A stretch of DNA of 37,717 nucleotides, from NCBI GenBank assembly GCA_019247605.1, contig JAFBAS010000088.1, positions 1-37,717 on the forward strand. Reading direction: 5' to 3'. Position 1 is the stretch's first letter, and every line of letters starts with the position of its first letter. Shown here piece by piece: positions 32,463-37,717 of this stretch. Origin of the DNA: Hyphomicrobiales bacterium (GTDB lineage Bacteria; Pseudomonadota; Alphaproteobacteria; Rhizobiales; Beijerinckiaceae). The notes below the pieces were generated by a model. It had not been told where the DNA came from and did not search any database. It saw nothing but the letters and a program-made list of their open reading frames with translations. The position numbers and the translations under genes are program-made.

Positions 32463-34043
32463 TCAACTCTTGTCCACGTTGTAGAACTTGGCGAAACCGT
32501 CGAGCACGCCCGTGATGCTGCGACGAAAGGCCGTCTTCTGGACGATTTGGCCGAGCGGCAAGAATGGCACGTCCCGCCACACCTGTCGCTGAATGTCTTC
32601 GGCGAGCTGCTTTTGCGCCAGGACGTCAGGCGCATCGATCCAGGCATCGCGCAGCCGCTCGAGCTCGGGGCTCGTCGGCCAGCCGAACCAGGCGTCCTTG
32701 CCGTTGCCGCGAATGAGGAAGCTTTCAGCCGGGCTCGTGTCGAAGCCCGCATAGCCGACGATGAAGAGGCTCCAGCCGCCCTTGTCCACGCGCTCGCGGC
32801 TTGTGCGGCGCTGGATGAGGGTTGCCGAATCGAGCGTCGGGAAATCGACGTTGAAACCGATGCGCTCGAGGAGATCGGCCACAACCTGGCCCGCCGCGCT
32901 CGTAACCGGGTTGTCGGCTCCGGCCATAAGCAGGACTTTCTCGCCCGAGTACCCTGCCTCCTTCAAGGCCTGCCTTGCCGCCTCGATGTCGGTGCGGCCG
33001 AAAAGCCTCGCCATGCCGGCGCGGTTCTCCATCGGAGTGCCGAACGGGAAGACCCCCACGCCAGCTCGCAAGATGGTCTCGTCGCTCGCATAAGCGGCGA
33101 GCACCTCGCGCTGGTCGACGGCCTCGAGCACGATGCGGCGCAGCCGCGCATCGTCGAAAGGCGGGTTGAGGCAATTGAAGCGCAGGACGGGCATGATGCC
33201 CACCTGGTCGGCGATCTTGATCGTGACCTCGGGGTCGCGCACCAGGACGGGCATGAGATCCGGGATCGGGGCCTCGATCCAATCGACCTCGCCGCGTTGC
33301 AGCGCCGCGACCGCGGTCGCCGGATCGGGAACGATCGTCCATTCGACGCGCTGCAATTTCGCGAGCTTGGGTCCCGAGGAAAAGCCGATTTCGCCAGAGG
33401 CGCGCGGCACGTAAAGCGGGTGGCGCTCGTAGACGATGCGGGCGCCCGGCTCGCGTTCGGAAGCGACGAAGCGGAAGGGGCCGCTGCCGACCACCTCCTT
33501 CACCGGCAGATTGGCCTCGGTGAGGGCGAGGCGCTCGGGCATGATCGCCGACATGTTTGGCCCGGTCTTGGCAAGCGCGTCCGGCAGGCGCGGGAAGGCG
33601 CGCTTCAACCGGAAACGAAGCTTGCGATCATCGACCGCCGAGATCTCGTCGACCGCCTTGAACAGCGCCCCGCCATAAGCGTCGCGCTTTCCCCATCGCT
33701 CGAGGCTCGCGACGGCATCGCGCGCGAGCACCTTCTCGCCGTCATGGAAGCTGAGCCCCTCGCGCAGCGTGAGCGTCCAGCTCTTGCCGTCTTCTTCCAC
33801 CACATGGCCGTCGAGCATCTGAGGCGTCGCCTGATAATTCTTGTCGAGCCCGTAGAGGGTGTCGAAGACGAGATAGGCGTGGCAGCGTGTCGAAAGCGAG
33901 CTCGTCACGATCGGGTCGACGATGGCGAGATCCTGGATCGGCACGAATTTCAGCCTCTTGCCCTCTTGCGCGCGCAGAATGGAAGGCGAGGCAAGAAGGG
34001 CCGCCGTCGAAAGTCCGGCCGACAGGAGTTCGCGTCGGTTCAT
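32463..34043 (-). CDS. Family 5 extracellular solute-binding protein (dipeptide/oligopeptide type), orphan
   Basis: The 526-residue periplasmic binding protein begins MNRRELLSAGLSTAALLASP, a Tat-like signal with a twin arginine (Arg3-Arg4) and a hydrophobic core ending at ILRAQ. The mature protein has the SBP_bac_5 layout: LREGLSFHDGEKVLARDAVASLERW, then GSGPFRFVASEREPGARIVY, and LRRIVLEAVDQREVLAAYAS. Such proteins bind peptides, opines, nickel or glutathione. No DppB/C/D/F-type gene is nearby, so it must share a transporter encoded elsewhere. It is 158 bp from the NitT/TauT binding protein and probably separate from that operon. Confidence 0.85.
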   Translation of the reverse strand: MNRRELLSAGLSTAALLASPSILRAQEGKRLKFVPIQDLAIVDPIVTSSLSTRCHAYLVFDTLYGLDKNYQATPQMLDGHVVEEDGKSWTLTLREGLSFHDGEKVLARDAVASLERWGKRDAYGGALFKAVDEISAVDDRKLRFRLKRAFPRLPDALAKTGPNMSAIMPERLALTEANLPVKEVVGSGPFRFVASEREPGARIVYERHPLYVPRASGEIGFSSGPKLAKLQRVEWTIVPDPATAVAALQRGEVDWIEAPIPDLMPVLVRDPEVTIKIADQVGIMPVLRFNCLNPPFDDARLRRIVLEAVDQREVLAAYASDETILRAGVGVFPFGTPMENRAGMARLFGRTDIEAARQALKEAGYSGEKVLLMAGADNPVTSAAGQVVADLLERIGFNVDFPTLDSATLIQRRTSRERVDKGGWSLFIVGYAGFDTSPAESFLIRGNGKDAWFGWPTSPELERLRDAWIDAPDVLAQKQLAEDIQRQVWRDVPFLPLGQIVQKTAFRRSITGVLDGFAKFYNVDKS

Positions 34044-34080
34044 GAAATCGGTTCCTTGAAAGCCACGTCTTGAATTTCGC

Positions 34081-34219
34081 CCTACTCCTACGGTGTCACC
34101 CCCGGCGAGGTGAGCGAAGCGAGCCGAGGGAAGGGGGTCCAGAAACGCTAGTGAAATGGGTTCCCTTCCCCTCGCGCCCTTGCAGGGCGCGAGACCGGGA
34201 ATGACACAGTAGGACTACG
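34081..34219. repeat. Palindromic repeat element with 18-bp terminal inverted repeats
   Basis: CCTACTCCTACGGTGTCA (34081-34098) and TGACACAGTAGGACTACG (34202-34219) match as inverted repeats at 15 of 18 positions. Between them lies a perfect 9-bp hairpin, CTCGCGCCC/GGGCGCGAG (34171-34193, loop TTGCA), and a second GC-rich palindrome (GGCGAGG...GAAGCGAGCC). The size (139 bp), lack of coding and terminal symmetry suggest a MITE-like or complex REP element. Its right arm includes the stop codon of the alpha/beta hydrolase. Confidence 0.55.
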
Positions 34220-35105
34220 TGCGAGCCGCAAAGCACGCCTGTGCGAAGGCCGAAAGCTCACGGTCAAAGCGCTCGGCGGCTTCGAAGAAGGGCGAGTGAC
34301 CCGTGTCGGGGTAAAGCGAGAGCCGCCCATTCGGGAACACCGAGGCGGCGTAGCGCGCGCCCTCGAGGGAGGCGAGCGCGTCCTTTTCACCGAATGTCAC
34401 GAGGACCGGCAGCTTCACGCTCCGCAACACGGCTTCTTCCTGCGCCGGACGCGAGAGCACCATGCGGCGAACCGTCGGCGGCACGAGCATGTTGTAGGCG
34501 AGAATTTCCTGGAAGGTGAGTTCGTCAGGCTGCACGTGGAAGCAGCGGCGCAGGAATTCGCGCGTGCCCGCGATGTTGCGCGACAGATCCGCGTCCATCA
34601 TGAGCGGGCGCAGCCTCGCGCTTCCCGTGCCGCGCAGCCCTGGCCGATCCGAGATGCTCGAGTCCACGAGATTGAGGCCGGCCACCCGTCGCGTGCCGCA
34701 TGTCGCGAGGTAATCGATCGCGATGCGCCCCCCGAGCGACCAACCGACAAGGACGGCGCTCTCGATCCGCGCCGCATCGAGCACGGCGGTGATGTCGTCC
34801 GCCCAGATCGAAGCTTTGGCGTAGTGGCGCTCCTCGAGGGGCTTCTCGGAAGCTCCATGGCCGCGCAGATCGAACGTCAGAAGATGGAAGAAGCGCCCGA
34901 GGGGCCCTCGCACTTGCTTGAGGAAGCTCAGATGGCATTGGCCGAAGCCGTGCACGAACAAGATCGCGGGCTTTCCCGGATCGCCCCAGCTTTGGGCAGA
35001 GAGGCGGATGCCGTCGGGCGCCATCACCTCGAGCGGGCGCGCCTCGTCCGGAAGCGCGAGCGCGGCGCCGCGCGGCGCATCGACGATCTCACTGTCCTCC
35101 TCCAT
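34215..35105 (-). CDS. Alpha/beta hydrolase
   Basis: The 296-residue serine hydrolase has oxyanion region FVHGFG (about residues 50-55), FDLRGHGASEKP, nucleophile elbow GWSLGG (121-126, Ser123), an Asp in VTFGEKDALA and the catalytic His in DTGHSPFFE. No signal peptide is seen, so it should be cytosolic. The family spans esterases, C-C hydrolases and haloperoxidase-like enzymes; the substrate is unknown. Its TAG stop lies inside the right arm of the repeat element at 34081-34219, so the C terminus may have been altered by that insertion. It is divergent from the glycine cleavage operon. Confidence 0.85.
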   Translation of the reverse strand: MEEDSEIVDAPRGAALALPDEARPLEVMAPDGIRLSAQSWGDPGKPAILFVHGFGQCHLSFLKQVRGPLGRFFHLLTFDLRGHGASEKPLEERHYAKASIWADDITAVLDAARIESAVLVGWSLGGRIAIDYLATCGTRRVAGLNLVDSSISDRPGLRGTGSARLRPLMMDADLSRNIAGTREFLRRCFHVQPDELTFQEILAYNMLVPPTVRRMVLSRPAQEEAVLRSVKLPVLVTFGEKDALASLEGARYAASVFPNGRLSLYPDTGHSPFFEAAERFDRELSAFAQACFAART

Positions 35106-35267
35106 GGTCGACCTTGCCGCCTTCTCGATCCGGTTGCGGGCATCAACCTATACCCGCGCCTGTGATTTTTCGATCGATCGCGATCAAGATTCTGCCAACT
35201 GCGCTCATCGGCGCCCGGCTGAGGAGAACCCGGGAATGAAAGGCCGGGGAAGGACGATGCGCCCGCG

Positions 35268-35296
35268 TTGACAAGGTAAGCGCGAAGGGCGACAAA
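35268..35296 (+). promoter_or_regulatory. Candidate promoter of the glycine cleavage operon
   Basis: A perfect -35 box TTGACA (35268-35273) and a weak -10-like GACAAA (35291-35296) are separated by 17 bp. Transcription would begin near 35303, a few bases before the riboswitch. The -10 match is poor, so only the -35 box and the position argue for it. Confidence 0.4.
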
Positions 35297-35311
35297 GCAC
35301 GCGCTGTCGAT

Positions 35312-35525
35312 CCTCGCGGGAGAGACCGAGGCGGGCGCGTTCGAGGCGCTCGTCGAGGCGCCGAAGGCGTAACCGCCCCGGAAACGCTCAGGCAAAAGGA
35401 CCGCGCGGAGCTGGCGCTCTGGAAAGTAGCTGGATTCTCGTCCGGCTCACCGAAGGGGGCAAGCCTCCGATCCCGCTCAGGCGGTTTGGAGGTGAAATCT
35501 CTCAGGTCTCGGGACAGAGGGGGCG
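35312..35525 (+). ncRNA. Tandem glycine riboswitch (two aptamers) in the gcvT leader
   Basis: The leader carries both glycine aptamers in the usual order. The first (about 35312-35421) has CGCGGGAGAGACC, GCCGAAGGCGTAACCGCC, GGAAACGCTCAGGCAAAAGG and CTCTGG. The second (about 35425-35525) has CACCGAAGGGGGCAAGCC, CGCTCAGG, GAAATCTCTCAGG and GGGACAGAGGGGGC. These are the conserved core segments of the class. It senses glycine and usually switches on glycine cleavage genes when glycine is high. The exact ends are approximate. Together with the promoter region, it accounts for most of the 478 bp between the hydrolase and gcvT. Confidence 0.93.
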
Positions 35526-35529
35526 CGCA

Positions 35530-35546
35530 CCGGCATGGAAAGCCGG
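35530..35546 (+). promoter_or_regulatory. Hairpin between glycine riboswitch and gcvT, candidate expression platform
   Basis: CCGGC (35530-35534) and GCCGG (35542-35546) pair around the loop ATGGAAA, with possible further pairing of flanking GCGCA and TGCGC. It follows the second aptamer directly and precedes the gcvT ribosome-binding region. No T tract follows, so a translational or anti-SD mechanism is more likely than a simple terminator. Confidence 0.4.
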
Positions 35547-35583
35547 CGCCTGCGCTTTCGTCGCTGAGCCCGTGAGAGTCCTG

Positions 35584-36825
35584 ATGGCCGAAACCACAGT
35601 CGAATCCACCGTCCAAACCGCTGGCCAATCCGCTGGCCAAGCCGCTGGCGAAGGGCCGGCGCGCGAGGCGGCCGTGGCGGCGGAAGTGCCCGCATTGAAG
35701 TCCACGCCGCTCCATGGCGCCCATGTGGCGCTCGGCGCCCGCATGGTGCCGTTCGCGGGTTACGAGATGCCGGTGCAATATCCGACCGGCATTCTCGCCG
35801 AGCATTTGCACACCCGTGCGAGCGCGGGAATCTTCGACGTGTCGCATATGGGCCAGGCCTTCCTCATGGGCTCCGACCACGCGACGACCGCCAGGGCGCT
35901 CGAGTCCCTCGTGCCGGCCGACATTCTCAACCTCGCGCCTGGCCGCCAGCGCTACACGCAGCTCCTCAACGAGGAGGGCGGCATCCTCGACGATCTGATG
36001 GTGACGCGTCCGAGCGAGGAGGCCGAGGACGGTGTGTTGATGCTCATCGTCAACGCGGCCTGCAAGGATCGGGATTTCGCCCATATCGAGGCGCGCTTAC
36101 CGCAAGGCGTGCGCCTCATGCGCGCCGACCATCGCGCGCTCGTCGCCTTGCAAGGCCCGAAATCCGCGGAGGTGCTCGCCCGCCATGGCGAGGGCGTGGC
36201 CGAGATGCCCTTCATGTCGGCGCGCACGACGCATTTCGACGGCTTGGCGTGCCATGTGTCGCGCTCGGGATATACGGGCGAGGACGGCTACGAAATTTCG
36301 ATCAAATCCGCCCATGCGGTGGCGATCTGGTCGGCGCTTTTGCGGGACGGGGCCGTGAAACCGATCGGGCTCGGTGCACGCGATTCGCTCAGGCTCGAAG
36401 CCGGGCTTTGCCTTTACGGGCACGATATCGACGCGACGACCTCGCCCGTCGAGGCGGCGCTCACCTGGTCGGTGCAAAAGCGCCGGCGCGAGGAAGGCGG
36501 CTTTCCGGGCGCCCAGCGCCTCCAACGCGAGCTTGCGGAAGCGCCTGCGCGCAAGCGTGTCGGCATCCTGCCCGACGGCAAGGCCCCGGCGCGCGAGGGC
36601 ACCGAAATCCAGGCGAAGGACGGCCGCAAGATCGGCACCGTCACCTCGGGGGGCTTCGGCCCCACGCTCGGGGGCCCGCTCGCCATGGGCTATGTGGAAA
36701 CGAGCTTTGCCGCCATCGGCACCGAGATCGATCTTCTCGTGCGCGGCAAGCCGCTTCCGGCGAAAGTCGCGAGCATGCCTTTTGTGCCTAACCGCTATTT
36801 CCGCCCACCGACGGGCGCGACTTGA
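35584..36825 (+). CDS. gcvT: Glycine cleavage system T protein (aminomethyltransferase)
   Basis: The 413-residue enzyme transfers the methylene group from lipoylated GcvH to tetrahydrofolate, giving 5,10-methylene-THF and ammonia. After an N-terminal extension, the catalytic fold begins at about residue 38 with TPLHGAHVALGARMVPFAGYEMPVQYP. ASAGIFDVSHMGQ, SRSGYTGEDGYEIS and GLGARDSLRLEAGLCLYGHDI follow. The family is usually about 365-380 residues; the extra length is the N-terminal stretch rich in Ala, Gly and Gln. The ATG at 35584 follows GTGAGAG; a GTG at 35572 is possible. It lies directly downstream of the riboswitch. Confidence 0.95.
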   Translation: MAETTVESTVQTAGQSAGQAAGEGPAREAAVAAEVPALKSTPLHGAHVALGARMVPFAGYEMPVQYPTGILAEHLHTRASAGIFDVSHMGQAFLMGSDHATTARALESLVPADILNLAPGRQRYTQLLNEEGGILDDLMVTRPSEEAEDGVLMLIVNAACKDRDFAHIEARLPQGVRLMRADHRALVALQGPKSAEVLARHGEGVAEMPFMSARTTHFDGLACHVSRSGYTGEDGYEISIKSAHAVAIWSALLRDGAVKPIGLGARDSLRLEAGLCLYGHDIDATTSPVEAALTWSVQKRRREEGGFPGAQRLQRELAEAPARKRVGILPDGKAPAREGTEIQAKDGRKIGTVTSGGFGPTLGGPLAMGYVETSFAAIGTEIDLLVRGKPLPAKVASMPFVPNRYFRPPTGAT

Positions 36826-36892
36826 AATCAGCGAGCGGCAAGCGCGCCAGAAGACAAGAAATCGAAATCAGGGATGAAGCAAGGATCAGGCG

Positions 36893-37270
36893 ATGAGCGA
36901 CACGAAATTCACCAAGGATCATGAATATGTCCGCCTCGAGGGCGACACGGCGACGGTCGGCATCACCGATCATGCGCAGAGCCAATTGGGCGATGTCGTC
37001 TATGTCGGCCTGCCCGAGATCGGCAAGGCGGTGACGCAAGGCGGCGAGGCGGCCGTGGTCGAGAGCGTGAAGGCGGCATCCGACGTGTTCGCGCCGGTCT
37101 CGGGCGAGGTCGTCGCCGTCAACGCCGAGCTCGAAGGGGCGCCGTCCACTGTGAACGAGGACCCGCTCGGCAAGGGCTGGTTCCTGAAGATCAAGGTGAA
37201 GGACACGTCCGAATTCGACAAGCTGATGAGCGAGGCCGAGTACCAAGACTACCTCAAGACCCTCTCCTGA
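36893..37270 (+). CDS. gcvH: Glycine cleavage system H protein
   Basis: The 125-residue lipoyl carrier shuttles the aminomethyl group between the P and T proteins. The lipoylated Lys60 sits in [19 protein letters not shown], the canonical site. [12 protein letters not shown] near the N terminus and [14 protein letters not shown] toward the end match the family. The ATG at 36893 follows AAGGATCAGG. It is 67 bp after gcvT on the same strand. The length is normal. Confidence 0.97.
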   Translation: MSDTKFTKDHEYVRLEGDTATVGITDHAQSQLGDVVYVGLPEIGKAVTQGGEAAVVESVKAASDVFAPVSGEVVAVNAELEGAPSTVNEDPLGKGWFLKIKVKDTSEFDKLMSEAEYQDYLKTLS

Positions 37271-37277
37271 GCGGCGC

Positions 37278-37320
37278 GCGTCGAGATTTCGACGCCATTT
37301 TCCCGTCTTGGCAGCCAAGA
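37278..37320 (+). promoter_or_regulatory. Two tandem hairpins between gcvH and gcvPA
   Basis: The first hairpin has perfect 7-bp arms GCGTCGA (37278-37284) and TCGACGC (37289-37295) with the loop GATT, followed by CATTTTCCC. The second has perfect 6-bp arms TCTTGG (37306-37311) and CCAAGA (37315-37320) with the loop CAG. They occupy the 108-bp gcvH-gcvPA gap. They may form an attenuator, or an mRNA-processing or stability element. No long T tract is present. Confidence 0.45.
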
Positions 37321-37378
37321 TGCCTCCATCCCGAACATTGCGACCTTCCTGGACCCTCTTTGAGCGGAGCCGTTCCTG

Positions 37379-37717
37379 ATGCGCTATCTACCCCTGACCG
37401 ACATGGACCGAGGCGACATGCTCACCCGTGTCGGCGTCAACTCCATCGACGATCTCTTCGCCGACATTCCGCGCGACAAGCGCTTGTCCGCGCTGCCGGA
37501 CCTGCCGCGCCGCAAGGGCGAGATGGAGGTCGAGCGGCTGCTCGGGCGCATGGCAGCTCGCAACACGCCGGCATCCAGCGTACCTTTCTTCGTCGGCTGC
37601 GGCGCCTACAAGCACCATGTGCCGGCAAGCGTCGATCATCTGATTCAGCGCTCGGAATTCCTCACGAGCTACACGCCTTACCAGCCGGAGATCGCCCAAG
37701 GCACGCTGCAGTACCTC
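37379..37717 (+). CDS. gcvPA: Glycine dehydrogenase subunit 1 (split P protein), N-terminal part, cut by the window edge
   Basis: The 113 visible residues start [20 protein letters not shown] and include [27 protein letters not shown] and [15 protein letters not shown]. These are the N-terminal signatures of the alpha half (subunit 1) of the two-subunit decarboxylating glycine dehydrogenase. This PLP enzyme releases CO2 from glycine and passes the aminomethyl group to GcvH. The PLP lysine is expected in subunit 2, which lies to the right of the window. An SD-like GGAG lies upstream of the ATG. It is the third gene of the riboswitch-controlled operon. Confidence 0.93.
   Translation, partial: MRYLPLTDMDRGDMLTRVGVNSIDDLFADIPRDKRLSALPDLPRRKGEMEVERLLGRMAARNTPASSVPFFVGCGAYKHHVPASVDHLIQRSEFLTSYTPYQPEIAQGTLQYL

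Noticed and set aside
34171-34193. Perfect 9-bp hairpin as a terminator of the alpha/beta hydrolase gene
   Set aside because: There is no T tract, and the hairpin sits within a larger element bounded by inverted repeats, which explains it better.

Overview
The window is about 37.7 kb of GC-rich DNA with alphaproteobacterial character, most likely from a member of the Hyphomicrobiales (Rhizobiales). The best evidence is the gene order chvI-chvG-hprK-EIIA(Man), a hallmark arrangement of that order. A complete alphaproteobacterial-style hut locus and a gcvT preceded by a tandem glycine riboswitch support this. Genus cannot be fixed from the sequence alone.

Left edge (1-2015): the 3' end of an IS481-family transposase and its right terminus lie about 10 bp from the 3' end of tRNA-Ser(CGA). 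Next come a tiny SEC-C zinc-binding reading frame, a two-helix membrane peptide and a class I methyltransferase. The divergent intergenic region that follows carries a perfect 8+8 bp palindrome.

2016-10534 is a mixed metabolic and surface region. It holds an FMN-dependent 2-hydroxyacid dehydrogenase (with a 15-codon leader ORF overlapping its start), a metal-dependent amidohydrolase/lactonase, an RraA-like aldolase, a class III PLP enzyme resembling the PbfA group, an orphan DNA methyltransferase, a nucleotide-sugar dehydrogenase and a membrane O-acyltransferase.

10547-17914 is the histidine utilisation locus. hutI-hutH-hutU-hutD run leftward and hutF-hutC run rightward from a shared control region with one recognisable HutC-type operator. 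Together they convert histidine to N-formylglutamate. The last enzyme (HutG) is not in the window.

17961-21578 is the leftward signalling cluster chvI-chvG-hprK-manX: an acid/envelope-stress two-component system with the HPr kinase and an EIIA-Man protein of a regulatory phosphotransferase system. ptsH, usually the next gene, is absent here. A membrane-anchored single-HKD nuclease/phospholipase D is divergent from chvI.

22649-28116 is a tight rightward operon of four genes: class III aminotransferase, IlvD/Edd-family dehydratase, AnmK-type sugar kinase and FAH-superfamily enzyme. It has no assigned pathway and is the best candidate here for uncharacterised catabolism.

28200-35105 is an accessory stretch: a Phd/VapC-type toxin-antitoxin pair with a visible operator, a DUF2934 protein, palindromic and tandem intergenic repeats, a NitT/TauT-type ABC transporter, an orphan dipeptide-type binding protein, a second palindromic repeat element whose end supplies a stop codon, and an alpha/beta hydrolase.

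35268-37717 is the start of the glycine cleavage operon: tandem glycine riboswitch, gcvT (with an unusual repetitive N-terminal extension), gcvH and the beginning of a split-type gcvPA that runs off the right edge.
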